This document shows, in pieces, positions 9,073 to 18,686 of a stretch of 64,000 nucleotides of DNA. The DNA comes from Candidatus Ancaeobacter aquaticus (GTDB lineage Bacteria; Auribacterota; Ancaeobacteria; Ancaeobacterales; Ancaeobacteraceae): the NCBI GenBank assembly GCA_030765405.1, contig JAVCCP010000007.1:1-64000 (forward strand), read 5' to 3'. Position 1 is the first letter of the stretch. Each line of letters starts with the position of its first letter. Under the pieces are notes generated by a model. That model saw only the letters and a program-made list of their open reading frames with translations, did not search any database and had not been told where the DNA came from. Position numbers and translations under genes: made by a program.

Positions 9073-10214
9073 ATAAAAAGTCTATTTTGATGATATGCCC
9101 TTTTGCGAGTCCTAATATTGGGGGGGTGGAAGCTCATCTTGATAAGCTTATAAATAAACTACTTAAGTTAGATTTTAAAGTGAATCTAGTTGCTTACCAA
9201 CCTTTAACAACAAAGGCAAAAGGTCCTGCTATTGAAAAAAAAGGAAATCTCGAAATATATCGTGTTCAATGGTTTGGTTATAATCTTTTTCATAAATTAG
9301 AGCCTTACTTTTTTGCAACATTCTTTTATCTTTTCCCGGGATTGTTCCTGAAAAGTTTATTTATTTATTTAAAAAAACATAATGATATTGATGTGATTCA
9401 TGCTCATGGTCTTACGGGTGCTCTTATAGCAAAAATATTAAAGAAGATTCATAAAAAAAGAACGGTTGTAAGTACTCATGCAGTATATAATTTTGAGAAA
9501 AGAAACTTATTGTCTGTTCTAGTTAAGTTTATCTTGAAGGATTTTGATAAGGTACTAGCTGTTGGAGAGACGTCTAAAGAAGAACTCAAATATATTGGTA
9601 TTCCTGAGGAAAAACTTGAGATTCATCCCAATTGGATTGATCTAAATAGATTTGTTCCTCTTGATAAAATAAAATGCAGAGAGCATCTTGGATTTGATAA
9701 AAATGCTTTTATTGTCTTTTATCTTGGTAGATTAATAGACTTGAAGGGAGTCAATGTTTTATTGGATGTTGCAAAAGAAGTAATTCCTGATATTAATTTT
9801 GTTTTTGCTGGTGATGGCCCTTTATCTGAAGCTATCAAGGATGTTGAAAAAAAATGTGATAATATATTCTTTAGAGGAAAAGTAGATGCTGTTGATATTG
9901 TTATGTATTATAATTTAGCGGATATTTTTGTTCTTCCATCTCAATATAATGAAGGTTTTGCAACTGTGATACTAGAATCGATTGCTTGTGGTGTTCCGGT
10001 ATTAGTAACTAATAAGGGATGTGTTCCATGGTATGTTGATTCAAGTGTTGGCGATGTAATAGATCCTACAAAAGAGAATATAAAAGGGAAAATATTATAT
10101 TATTGTAATAATCCGGATAAATTAAAAGATAAAGCTTCTTTATGTCGTGAATATGCTAAAAATAAATTCAGTGAAAAGAATTTTGAAGTTATATTGAAAA
10201 GCTATGATGAATAA
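9069..10214 (+). CDS. GT4-family glycosyltransferase
   Basis: The 381-residue GT-B protein has NIGGVEAHL near residues 18-26 and the EX7E motif EGFATVILE at about residues 295-303. It overlaps gmhA by 4 bases and the following methyltransferase by 11 bases. A run of seven G residues at 9120-9126 encodes part of the N-terminal GGVE loop, which is odd in such AT-rich sequence. From this gene onward codon use becomes visibly more A/T-biased. The sugar donor is unknown. Confidence 0.9.
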   Translation: MNKKSILMICPFASPNIGGVEAHLDKLINKLLKLDFKVNLVAYQPLTTKAKGPAIEKKGNLEIYRVQWFGYNLFHKLEPYFFATFFYLFPGLFLKSLFIYLKKHNDIDVIHAHGLTGALIAKILKKIHKKRTVVSTHAVYNFEKRNLLSVLVKFILKDFDKVLAVGETSKEELKYIGIPEEKLEIHPNWIDLNRFVPLDKIKCREHLGFDKNAFIVFYLGRLIDLKGVNVLLDVAKEVIPDINFVFAGDGPLSEAIKDVEKKCDNIFFRGKVDAVDIVMYYNLADIFVLPSQYNEGFATVILESIACGVPVLVTNKGCVPWYVDSSVGDVIDPTKENIKGKILYYCNNPDKLKDKASLCREYAKNKFSEKNFEVILKSYDE

Positions 10215-11073
10215 AAATCAAGAATTTAAATTAAATCAAATTTTATCTAAGGTTGGCGATACTTCATTCAGAAGAAGAGTTATGAAAATTCTGGAGTATC
10301 TTGATATAAAACCTGGCGATAGAATTTTAGATTGTGGTTGTGGTGAAGGGTTTTACACAATGATAATCAAGGAGCTTTATGGATCCGAATGCGATCTAAT
10401 ATCAATGGATATGGATTTTGAGTTAGTAAAAAAAGCAAGTTCCTGGTTAAATGATAAAACGGAAAAGAAATTTTATATAGCTGATGTTGGAAAACTGCCT
10501 TTTAAAAATAGTGTGTTTGATAAAATAATTTTTAGTGAAGTTTTGGAGCATGTCGAAGATGATGAGCATGTTCTTGTAGAAATAAAAAGAGTATTTAAAG
10601 ATTCAGGCACGATTGCTGTTACAGTTCCAAATCATAATTATCCGCTATTGTGGGATCCATTTAACAAAATTCGTGAGAGCTTAGGGTTAGGCCACTTTAG
10701 TCCAGATAATGGATTTTGGGGTGGATTATGGGCTATGCATTTGAGATTGTATTATTTGCAAGATATAATTAAGTTGATTGAATCAGTTGGTTTTAAAGTG
10801 AATGATAAAAGCATGATAACTCATTATTGTTTGCCTTTTAATCATAATATTCTTTATGTTGGGAAAAGGCTTGGAAGTTTTATGCCAATTCCAAAGTCTT
10901 TGTCTGAATCAATGGAAAAATTTGAATGGAAAACAAAACAAGATAGTGTTTTTTATCGTTTCATACAATTTTGTATGAAAATAATTAATATTATTGATAA
11001 AAAAAATGATAAGGCAGAAAAAGATTATAATAAAAGTTCAGTATGTATTGCGTGTAAAGTATTAAAACAATAG
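10204..11073 (+). CDS. Class I SAM-dependent methyltransferase
   Basis: The 289-residue protein has a class I motif I (ILDCGCGEGFY, about residues 39-49), an acidic end of beta 2 (SMDMDFEL) and FSEVLEHVEDDEH, the Methyltransf_11-type motif. The C-terminal third is longer than the core fold and may recognise the acceptor. Two adjacent ATGs (10204, 10207) are possible; both overlap the end of the GT4 gene. It probably O- or N-methylates a sugar of the glycan, or a related lipid. The target cannot be read from sequence. Confidence 0.85.
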   Translation: MMNKNQEFKLNQILSKVGDTSFRRRVMKILEYLDIKPGDRILDCGCGEGFYTMIIKELYGSECDLISMDMDFELVKKASSWLNDKTEKKFYIADVGKLPFKNSVFDKIIFSEVLEHVEDDEHVLVEIKRVFKDSGTIAVTVPNHNYPLLWDPFNKIRESLGLGHFSPDNGFWGGLWAMHLRLYYLQDIIKLIESVGFKVNDKSMITHYCLPFNHNILYVGKRLGSFMPIPKSLSESMEKFEWKTKQDSVFYRFIQFCMKIINIIDKKNDKAEKDYNKSSVCIACKVLKQ

Positions 11074-11091
11074 CATTATATATGGAGTAAT

Positions 11092-11844
11092 ATGAAAAAA
11101 GATTATATACATAGAGAACGTTGGTTACAGGCGCAAGATATAGAGAAGGTATTTTGGAATAGAGCGAATTTTAGGGATAATGAATATGAAGAAATAGATA
11201 TTAAATATTCAAGGATATTTAAATTAATTGAAGAAAAATATAATTTTACAGATTCTACAAAAATATTAGATCTTGGTTGTGGAGCAACATGTCCATCAAC
11301 AATATTTAAAATAGGTGTAAAATATGGTGTTGATCCATTGGTAGACTGTTTTTTAGATGAAGATAAAATAAAATTAAAAAATAAGATAGAATTGAGAAAA
11401 GGAGATGGAGAAAATATTCCATTTGAAGATAAATTATTTGATGTTGTGTTATGTAGAAATGCTTTAGATCATATGGATAATATATGTAGGGTGATGCAAG
11501 AGGTAGCTAGAGTAACTAAAGATGATGGTTTAGTGATTTTATCAGTATACACCTATACAAAGTTTATTGCTTTCTTGAAAATAACCAGCGAATTTATTCC
11601 TTTTTTGAGAAATGTTGAACATCCTCATACATTTACTCCAGAAAATTTCATAAAATTTTGCGAGAAATATTTCAAAATATTAGAAACAAGCGTGGTGTTT
11701 GAGGGGAAGAATTCAATCGATTATGGTAAAATTAATACAGAACTCAACGTTCCTTTTTTACACAAAGTTTTTGCTTGGGTTAATAAAAGTGTATTTATGA
11801 ACAAATGGTTTTTAAAAGAGTATTTAATTATTAGTAAGAAATGA
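11092..11844 (+). CDS. Class I SAM-dependent methyltransferase
   Basis: The 250-residue protein has KILDLGCGATCPST as motif I near residues 57-70, then GDGENIPFED and LCRNALDHMDN, all typical of Methyltransf_11-like enzymes. It sits in a short gap between another methyltransferase and a cobalamin radical SAM enzyme, in the same direction. Its substrate is unknown; a glycan or lipid intermediate is likely from context. Confidence 0.83.
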   Translation: MKKDYIHRERWLQAQDIEKVFWNRANFRDNEYEEIDIKYSRIFKLIEEKYNFTDSTKILDLGCGATCPSTIFKIGVKYGVDPLVDCFLDEDKIKLKNKIELRKGDGENIPFEDKLFDVVLCRNALDHMDNICRVMQEVARVTKDDGLVILSVYTYTKFIAFLKITSEFIPFLRNVEHPHTFTPENFIKFCEKYFKILETSVVFEGKNSIDYGKINTELNVPFLHKVFAWVNKSVFMNKWFLKEYLIISKK

Positions 11845-11851
11845 GATTATT

Positions 11852-13396
11852 ATGAATAATAAAAAAATTGTTTTGTTTCATCCAAATCCGTTTTCAGCAA
11901 CAAGACCTTATTATGGGGCTCCTCTAGGTGTTTTAGCCATTTCTCGATTGTTATATAAAGAAGGGTACGATATTAAGGTTGTTCATCCTATAACTCATAA
12001 GCAATTTAAGCAGGTTGTTGTTGAAGAATGTAAAGATGCAATATGTTTAGGTATTTCAAGTATTACGGGATATCAAATATTTGAGGGAAGAGATGTTGCA
12101 AAAGCAGTTAAAGAAAGATATCCAAATTTGCCTATTATTTGGGGTGGATGGCATCCTTCAATTTTACCTTTAGAAACAATAAAAGATGAAACAGTAGATA
12201 TTGTTGTTAAGGGGCAGGGGGAATGGACCTTTCCTGAATTAGTAAAATGTATAGAAAATAATGGAGATAAAAAAGATATTTTAGGTATTGTTTATAAGGA
12301 AAATGGAAATGTTATAGAAAATTCTGAAAGACCAATTCAAAATCTGAATGATCTGCCTCCAATTCCATATGATCTAATTTCAGATATAGAAAAATTTATA
12401 GTTAAACAGGAATATGGAAATCGATCTTTAAATTATTATACAAGTATGGGATGTCCTCATAGATGTGGTTTTTGTGTTGAAGAGATAGTTACTAAAAGAA
12501 AATGGGTATCTCTTTCTGCTGATAATATTGTTGCTGAACTTGAGGAAATGAAAGAAAAGTATAATATTGATTCTGTTGCAATAATTGATAGTAATTTTTT
12601 TACGGACCGAGATCGTGTTAAGAAGATGTGCGAGTTAATGATAGAAAGAAAAGTAAATATGATTTGGGGTAATGTAAATGGGAGAACTACAACCTTAACT
12701 AAATATTATGACGACGATTTGTGGGCATTGATGAAACTCAGTGGTCTTGGGTGCGTTTTGACAGGCGCTGAATCTGCGGATCAAGAAACACTTGATTATA
12801 TGAATAAAGATATTAATGCTGATGATGTCTTGAAATTAGCTCAATATTGCAATAAATATGATATAAAATTGTTATGTTCTTATCTGGTGGGATTTCCATG
12901 GTCAAAAGATCCGTTGATTTGCCAAAGAAAGGTTCAGGATGAAATAACAGTTTCATTAGTTCAAATAAAAAAACTTTTCCGTATATTTTCTCGTATTCGA
13001 TTTATGTTTGCTCTATATTTACCTTATCCTAGTACGACTTTATTTGATGCTTCTAAATCATTAGGAATTGAAATACCAACAAGTTTTGCCGGGTGGAGTA
13101 ATTTTTTAATTGCCGCAGAGGATGCAACTAAATTAAAAGTGAGGCAGACGTGGATTAATAAAAAACAAGCTAGATTAGTGTTAATTCTATCTACCTATTT
13201 TTTCTTTTTTCTTGATCCTGATTCCTATGATCTGGTAGGAAATAAGATTAAAAGTAAAATTTATAAGTTAGTGTATTTTATTGGTTTTTATTTGTTCAAG
13301 TTTATTGTGCTTTTGAGATGGAAATTAAACTTTTATACATTCCCATTTGATTTTTATATTTATAATTTTCTTCGTAAGTATTCTGGTCTAGGGTGA
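11852..13396 (+). CDS. Cobalamin-binding-domain radical SAM enzyme (type A of a paired set)
   Basis: The 514-residue protein has an N-terminal B12-type domain with GGWHPS and KGQGE, lacking the DxHxxG lower-ligand motif. The radical SAM ligands are Cys201, Cys205 and Cys208 in GCPHRCGFC. The C-terminal region after about residue 400 contains a hydrophobic stretch that could attach to the membrane. It resembles the protein at 26216-27700, including the late LPYPSTTLFD and GWSNF blocks. It is followed 13 bases later by a second radical SAM enzyme of another type. Confidence 0.9.
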   Translation: MNNKKIVLFHPNPFSATRPYYGAPLGVLAISRLLYKEGYDIKVVHPITHKQFKQVVVEECKDAICLGISSITGYQIFEGRDVAKAVKERYPNLPIIWGGWHPSILPLETIKDETVDIVVKGQGEWTFPELVKCIENNGDKKDILGIVYKENGNVIENSERPIQNLNDLPPIPYDLISDIEKFIVKQEYGNRSLNYYTSMGCPHRCGFCVEEIVTKRKWVSLSADNIVAELEEMKEKYNIDSVAIIDSNFFTDRDRVKKMCELMIERKVNMIWGNVNGRTTTLTKYYDDDLWALMKLSGLGCVLTGAESADQETLDYMNKDINADDVLKLAQYCNKYDIKLLCSYLVGFPWSKDPLICQRKVQDEITVSLVQIKKLFRIFSRIRFMFALYLPYPSTTLFDASKSLGIEIPTSFAGWSNFLIAAEDATKLKVRQTWINKKQARLVLILSTYFFFFLDPDSYDLVGNKIKSKIYKLVYFIGFYLFKFIVLLRWKLNFYTFPFDFYIYNFLRKYSGLG

Positions 13397-13409
13397 GAAC
13401 TCTTTATTT

Positions 13410-14765
13410 ATGAATATATTATTTATTAATATTGCAACAGATGATACCTATCCAACAGGTATTGGGGCTATATCTGCGTTTTTAAAAAAATATGGCCACA
13501 AAACTCAATTAATTAATCTTGTAGCTAAAGATTCCGCAATTACTAAAATCCAATATAATATTATTAAGGAAGAAATTAGTTTATCTAAACCAAAAATTGT
13601 AGGGTTTACAGTTTTTGAAACAGGTCTTAATTGGGTAAATCAAATAAGTGATTTTATAAAAAAAATAGACAACACAATAAAAATAATAGCCGGAGGGTAT
13701 TATCCTACTCTTGCTCCTAATGATGTAATCATGTGTCCATCTATTGATATTATTTGCAGGGGGGAAGGGGAGCAGTCATTATTGGAGTTAGTAAATAATC
13801 TTGAAAATGGTAATGATATTAAAAAAATAAATAATTTGTGGGTTAAGGAAAATGGAGAAATATTTAAAAATGAAATTAGGCCATTAATAGAAAACATTGA
13901 TGGTCTTCCATTTTGGGATAGGGAAATGTTTGATTATCAGTCTCATATTGATCATTCTGGGAAAGGTAATAGAAATGTAAAAGTAATGGCAAGTAGGGGA
14001 TGTCCATATAAATGTACGTATTGCTCAAATTTTTATTTTAAAGAGCTTTATCCTAACAAAGAGAAATATTTAAGGATTAGAAGTGTTGATAATGTAATTT
14101 CAGAATTAATAAATCTGAAAGATAATTTAAAATTCGATTATTTTGGTTTTCATGATGATAATTTAACTTTATTCCAGTCTTGGTTAAAAGAATTTAGTAT
14201 TAAATATCGACAGAATATTAAAATGCCATTTTATTGTGCTGCAAGAGTTGAAACCTGCTCTGACGAAAATTTAGATTATTTGAAAGAAGCGGGTTGTTTT
14301 ATGGTATTAGTCGGAATTGAATCAGGAGATGAAAAATTTAGAAAAGAAAAAATGAATCGAAATATGTCCAATGAATTAATAGTCAATGCATGTAAAAAAA
14401 TTAAAGAGCGAAATATGAATGTATGGACATTTAATATGCTTGGTATGCCGGGTGAGACAAAATTTAGTCTTATTAAAACAATATTTCTTAATTGGAAAAT
14501 TGGTCCTGATTTTGCGATGACAACAATATATTATCCATTTAAGGGTACAGAAATGGGAGACTATTGTTATAAGCTAGGAATTGTAAATGATGTAAAGAAG
14601 CGTTTGGTTGGTTCATATGCCAATAATACGATATTGAATCACCCTCATATAACCGGTTTTGAAATGAAAATTGCTAAATATCTAACGACATTATCAGCAA
14701 TAAGAAGTCGATATTTTTTTAAAGAAGTTAAAGAACGTATTAAGAAACTTATACGGAATCGATAA
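13410..14765 (+). CDS. Cobalamin-binding-domain radical SAM enzyme (type B of a paired set)
   Basis: The 451-residue protein has an N-terminal B12-type domain (GGYYPT, CRGEGEQ) and radical SAM ligands Cys198, Cys202 and Cys205 in GCPYKCTYC. No DxHxxG motif is present. It is closest by eye to the protein at 24703-26193, which shares the ILFI start and the IGAISAFL/IAYMSSYL-type segment. It lies immediately after a type A enzyme, and the pair probably acts on one substrate or on successive steps. The glycan or lipid substrate is unknown. Confidence 0.9.
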   Translation: MNILFINIATDDTYPTGIGAISAFLKKYGHKTQLINLVAKDSAITKIQYNIIKEEISLSKPKIVGFTVFETGLNWVNQISDFIKKIDNTIKIIAGGYYPTLAPNDVIMCPSIDIICRGEGEQSLLELVNNLENGNDIKKINNLWVKENGEIFKNEIRPLIENIDGLPFWDREMFDYQSHIDHSGKGNRNVKVMASRGCPYKCTYCSNFYFKELYPNKEKYLRIRSVDNVISELINLKDNLKFDYFGFHDDNLTLFQSWLKEFSIKYRQNIKMPFYCAARVETCSDENLDYLKEAGCFMVLVGIESGDEKFRKEKMNRNMSNELIVNACKKIKERNMNVWTFNMLGMPGETKFSLIKTIFLNWKIGPDFAMTTIYYPFKGTEMGDYCYKLGIVNDVKKRLVGSYANNTILNHPHITGFEMKIAKYLTTLSAIRSRYFFKEVKERIKKLIRNR

Positions 14766-14768
14766 GTA

Positions 14769-15956
14769 ATGAATAATAATGAAAATACGGTGATATCTTT
14801 TGTTGCTTCTCAACTTTTATTTGAATCTGCAGGAACTGGTGGCGACATTGTTTTTTGTAAAGTAGCTGCAAATGCTGTAGACTACAGTAATGAAGTTAAT
14901 ATAATTGCTCCAATATATTTCAAAGAAAAGTTTGCATCAAAAAAAATTAAAATCAGACATTTATCTTTGGGAAAATTAGATTCTTTATTTTATTCGTGTC
15001 GATACCCTATATTAGTTCCATTAGTATACTTTTATAGAATATTTACAACTTTAAAGTCTCTAAATAATATTAAATCGAAAATTATTTTTACATCTGGAGA
15101 TTTTATTTGTAATACTGGTGCAGTTTTTTTACATAAAATATTTGGTAGAAAGAGAACAATATGGGTTGCATATGTTTTTCATATTATTCCAAATTTGAAT
15201 TTTAGAAAGGTAGGGAATTTATTTGGTAATATTTTTTCACTAGTTTCACAGAAATTGAGTCTTATATTGATAAAAAATAAGGCGGACTATGTTTTATATC
15301 AGAATGAAAATGTTAGGGAGGTTCTTTTATCTTGTGGTATTTCTTCTCAAAGACTTATATATGTTCCTAATGGTATAGAACTTGATGAAATTAATAGAAT
15401 AAAAAATAACAAGCATGATAAGTGTATATCAGCCTGTTATCTAGGTAGATTAAATGCAACCAAAGGTATTATTGACTTAATAAGAGCCTGGAAAATAGTT
15501 GTAGGTGAATTTCATGATGCAAAATTAGTTATTATTGGTCATGGATATGGTGATTATTATAAACTAATAAAATCAACTATTGAAGAGTTAGGATTCGAAA
15601 GAAATATTGAAATAACAGGCTTTATTGATAGAGACATAGTTTATGAAAATCTGGCATCTGCTAAGATGTTTGTAAGCGCGAGCTATGAAGAAGGTTGGGG
15701 GATATCAATCATGGAGGCTCTTGCTTTTGATCTACCAGTTATTGCATATGATTTAAAGGTCTATAGAGAAATATTTAAAGAATGTATAAATACAGTTAAT
15801 ATTGGGGATTATAAAGAATTGGCTGAAAAAATAGTAGATATTATGCAGCATTATGATATATATAAAGAACAAGTTATGGCTAAAAAATTTGATTTATGTA
15901 AATATGATTGGAAAATCATAACAAAAAATCTTTTTAAAAAGGTTGTTGTAAAATAA
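14769..15956 (+). CDS. GT4-family glycosyltransferase
   Basis: The 395-residue GT-B protein has a GTGGD loop near residue 20, a C-terminal YLGRLNATKGI donor-domain start, and the EX7E motif EGWGISIME at about residues 308-316. It starts 3 bases after the upstream radical SAM gene, so it is clearly in the same transcript. Donor and acceptor are unknown. Confidence 0.88.
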   Translation: MNNNENTVISFVASQLLFESAGTGGDIVFCKVAANAVDYSNEVNIIAPIYFKEKFASKKIKIRHLSLGKLDSLFYSCRYPILVPLVYFYRIFTTLKSLNNIKSKIIFTSGDFICNTGAVFLHKIFGRKRTIWVAYVFHIIPNLNFRKVGNLFGNIFSLVSQKLSLILIKNKADYVLYQNENVREVLLSCGISSQRLIYVPNGIELDEINRIKNNKHDKCISACYLGRLNATKGIIDLIRAWKIVVGEFHDAKLVIIGHGYGDYYKLIKSTIEELGFERNIEITGFIDRDIVYENLASAKMFVSASYEEGWGISIMEALAFDLPVIAYDLKVYREIFKECINTVNIGDYKELAEKIVDIMQHYDIYKEQVMAKKFDLCKYDWKIITKNLFKKVVVK

Positions 15957-16001
15957 ATATGAAGATTATGTGATTTATATCAGAAGGGATTAAAAATAGA
16001 A

Positions 16002-16772
16002 ATGATTATTTTAATCGGATTTATTTTAATTTGTAGTGTAATTTATTTAAGTTATAAACTAATTTTATATAATTATAATAAATATAAGGTTTTTATTCTT
16101 GGATATTATTGTTTGAGCATTGATGAAGAAAAGAAACTAATGAAATGTATTAAAAACGATATAATATCATCGTTGTTATTTTTTAACTCATCATTATTTG
16201 AGAAATATATTCGAGGTGTTTTCTTTAAAGTGATTATTAAGTCTGGCACCCACACATTAATTGGTCCAAAAGTGAGGATTAATTATACTAATGGTGTGAA
16301 AATTGGTAATATGGTGCATATTAGAGGATATTCTTATATTTCAGCATGGTCAGCTTCTCAATATGGTATTATTATTGGAGATCGTTCTAAAATTGGAGAA
16401 TATGTTAGATTAGATTCTGCTGGTGGTAAAATTATTTTGGGAGAAAATGTAGCAATAGGTCCTAATTGTTATATATATGCTTATGGTATAATAGACATTG
16501 GGAATAATTGCCTAATCGCGGATAATACTAAGATATTTGCTTCAAATCATATTTACAAAAATCCAGACCAGTTAATTGGCGCTCAAGGTGTTGATCATAA
16601 AGGTGTCAAGCTTGAAGATGATGTTTGGATTGGATCTTCATGTGTTATTTTGGATGGGGTTAAAATTGGTAAAGGGGCTATTGTAGGTGCGGGAAGTGTT
16701 GTAACAAAAGATGTTGAACCATTTACACTTGTTGCAGGTAGTCCAGCAAGATTTATTAAAAGTCGTGGTTAA
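16002..16772 (+). CDS. Left-handed beta-helix acyltransferase (hexapeptide repeat)
   Basis: The 256-residue protein starts with one hydrophobic span (residues 1-22). It then shows repeated hexapeptide turns from about residue 80 and the acetyltransferase end block DDVWIGSSCVILDGVKIG followed by AGSVVTKDV and AGSPAR. This is the maltose/galactoside O-acetyltransferase type that transfers an acetyl or acyl group from CoA to a sugar. The N-terminal anchor is unusual for soluble members of the family and suggests a membrane-bound glycolipid substrate. A short AAGGGA-like site precedes the ATG. Confidence 0.87.
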   Translation: MIILIGFILICSVIYLSYKLILYNYNKYKVFILGYYCLSIDEEKKLMKCIKNDIISSLLFFNSSLFEKYIRGVFFKVIIKSGTHTLIGPKVRINYTNGVKIGNMVHIRGYSYISAWSASQYGIIIGDRSKIGEYVRLDSAGGKIILGENVAIGPNCYIYAYGIIDIGNNCLIADNTKIFASNHIYKNPDQLIGAQGVDHKGVKLEDDVWIGSSCVILDGVKIGKGAIVGAGSVVTKDVEPFTLVAGSPARFIKSRG

Positions 16773-16812
16773 TATATTAAAAAGTATAAATGTGAGTAAT
16801 TAATATAGTTTA

Positions 16813-17598
16813 ATGAATGCAAATTTAAGTTTTGACATCAAATTAATTGAGAAATTATCATGTCCTTATCATTTGGGCTCTGATCTAACATTTGATAGAG
16901 AACACTTGGTATGCGTAATATGTAATAGAAAATTTCCTATTTTTTCGAGAATTCCATATATTTTGCCTGATGATATGTTAGATAAGTATAAAAATGGAAA
17001 TTTTCAAGAATTCGTTAACTCTTGGAAGCCTGGTGAAAGAACATGGAATCCTGTAGGATGTACAAAGTTAATGACTACAAGTAAATCCGTGGATAATCAA
17101 ACAAAAAAATATTCTCTAGATATTGGTTGCGGTGAAAATGCTCAGGGGGAAGTAAATATTGATGTTTATGTGCCAAAGATTATCCCTAATAATTTTATTG
17201 TAGCCTCAGCCGAATATCTTCCTTTCAAGGATAATGTATTTCCTTCTGTGAAGAGTAGTTATGTTATTGAACATACTTTGGAACCTGCGCAGTTTATAAA
17301 TAATCAAGCACGTATTGCAACTGAAGAAATATTAATTGTTACGGATAATAGTGAATGGATTGGTGATGTTTATTTCAGAATGATAAACATGGGGCGCATA
17401 TTCCATGATGAACATTTCTATAGGTGGACTGTTGAATATCTGGGCAATTTAATAAGAAGATTGGGGCTTAAGGTAGATGTATATTGTGCTAATTGCAGTC
17501 CAACGAAAATTGTTAGATTATTCTCTCAATTAGGGAAGATACCTAGGATAGGTAACTTTTTTTACAGAGACTTGATTGCTAAAATTGAATTGCAATGA
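16813..17598 (+). CDS. Methyltransferase with N-terminal zinc-ribbon-like (Trm112-type) domain
   Basis: The 261-residue protein begins with a small metal-binding-type domain: LSCPYH then CVICNRKFPI and a PYILPDD turn. In most relatives this is CPxC...CxxC; here the second ligand is His, giving C-x2-H plus C-x2-C. The methyltransferase fold follows (LDIGCGENAQGE, then SAEYLPFKDN and VIEH). It is probably a sugar or lipid methyltransferase. The acceptor is not known. Confidence 0.78.
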   Translation: MNANLSFDIKLIEKLSCPYHLGSDLTFDREHLVCVICNRKFPIFSRIPYILPDDMLDKYKNGNFQEFVNSWKPGERTWNPVGCTKLMTTSKSVDNQTKKYSLDIGCGENAQGEVNIDVYVPKIIPNNFIVASAEYLPFKDNVFPSVKSSYVIEHTLEPAQFINNQARIATEEILIVTDNSEWIGDVYFRMINMGRIFHDEHFYRWTVEYLGNLIRRLGLKVDVYCANCSPTKIVRLFSQLGKIPRIGNFFYRDLIAKIELQ

Positions 17599-17622
17599 AA
17601 TATTGAAAGGATATATATAAAG

Positions 17623-18639
17623 ATGTTTGATAGTTATTTATTTCAAAAAATGTTTAGGTTGTTTTTTGTTGTATTTCTTAAAGCGCATTCTAAGATTATG
17701 GGATATGTTCATTTTCCTAAAAATTTTAGTGTAGAATTGACAAATCTTTGCAATTTAAGATGTTCATCATGTCCAAGAGATATAATGACTAGAGATCAAT
17801 TGTGTATTGACTTTCATTTGCTTGAAAAAATTGCAGGTGAAATTGATAATTTTGGCACAAATAATGTGATGTTACATCAATTTGGTGAACCGTTGTTATA
17901 TCCAAGAATTTTTGACGCAATTCGTCTTTTAAAAAGTAAAAATAATATTAGAAATGTGATATTTAGCACTAATTGTGTTTTACTTAATGAAAAAATGGGT
18001 GAGAATATTGTAAAGTCTGGTTTGGATAAGATTATTCTAGCATTTGATGGAACTAATAAGGTTGAATATGAAGAGATACGCGTTGGAGCAAAATATGAAG
18101 CTGTGTTGCAAAATATAGAAAATTTTATTTCATTAGCAAGAAAAAGTGGTGTAAAAAAGCCAGAGATTGTTCTTAGCGTTATAAAGACCAAAAAGAATGA
18201 AAATAATATAAATAATTTTATAACACATTGGAATGAAAAATTGTCCGGTATTGGCTATGCTACTTATGTTGAGTTTACATCATTTGGTGGAAAAGTTAAG
18301 GAATCTGAATATCAGACAATGCAGAATAATGTTTTGCGAAAAAAATTACATAGAATGCCTTGTGCCGCGTTGTGGGGTAGTTTTACAATTAATAGTTCGG
18401 GAAAGGTAGTTGCATGCTGTTATGATATAAATGGTGAAATTGAGTTAGGTGATATTAATAAAAATTCAATTTATGATGTTTGGCATTCAGAAAATTATGT
18501 AAAAATTCGTAAGAGTCATATAAAAGACAATCTGACTGATTACCCTATGTGTATTAAGTGTCAGAATTCTGTTAATATATCGCAATATTCAAAAACAGTA
18601 ATAAAAATAGTAAAAGAATTTGTTGGTATTAAGATATAA
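17623..18639 (+). CDS. Radical SAM/SPASM-domain enzyme
   Basis: The 338-residue protein has radical SAM ligands Cys43, Cys47 and Cys50 (CNLRCSSC), a GEPLLYP glycine-rich block, and a C-terminal SPASM-type region with several cysteines (MPCAALWG, VACCYD, PMCIKC) that would bind an extra Fe-S cluster. SPASM proteins modify peptides or small molecules, including aminoglycoside-type sugars. No short peptide gene lies beside it, so a sugar or lipid target is more likely than a RiPP. This is inference. Confidence 0.88.
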   Translation: MFDSYLFQKMFRLFFVVFLKAHSKIMGYVHFPKNFSVELTNLCNLRCSSCPRDIMTRDQLCIDFHLLEKIAGEIDNFGTNNVMLHQFGEPLLYPRIFDAIRLLKSKNNIRNVIFSTNCVLLNEKMGENIVKSGLDKIILAFDGTNKVEYEEIRVGAKYEAVLQNIENFISLARKSGVKKPEIVLSVIKTKKNENNINNFITHWNEKLSGIGYATYVEFTSFGGKVKESEYQTMQNNVLRKKLHRMPCAALWGSFTINSSGKVVACCYDINGEIELGDINKNSIYDVWHSENYVKIRKSHIKDNLTDYPMCIKCQNSVNISQYSKTVIKIVKEFVGIKI

Positions 18640-18651
18640 ATATATTCATTC

Positions 18652-18686
18652 ATGGTTAATAGTTATGGTTAATAGTTATGGTTAAT
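18652..18686 (+). repeat. 13-bp tandem repeat carrying a start codon
   Basis: ATGGTTAATAGTT occurs twice in tandem (18652-18664 and 18665-18677) and a third copy of its first nine bases begins at 18678, where the methyltransferase start lies. Each of the first two ATGs opens a six-codon frame ending in TAA; only the third is open. Changing copy number moves the start region by 13 bases, which is not a multiple of three. Confidence 0.75.
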
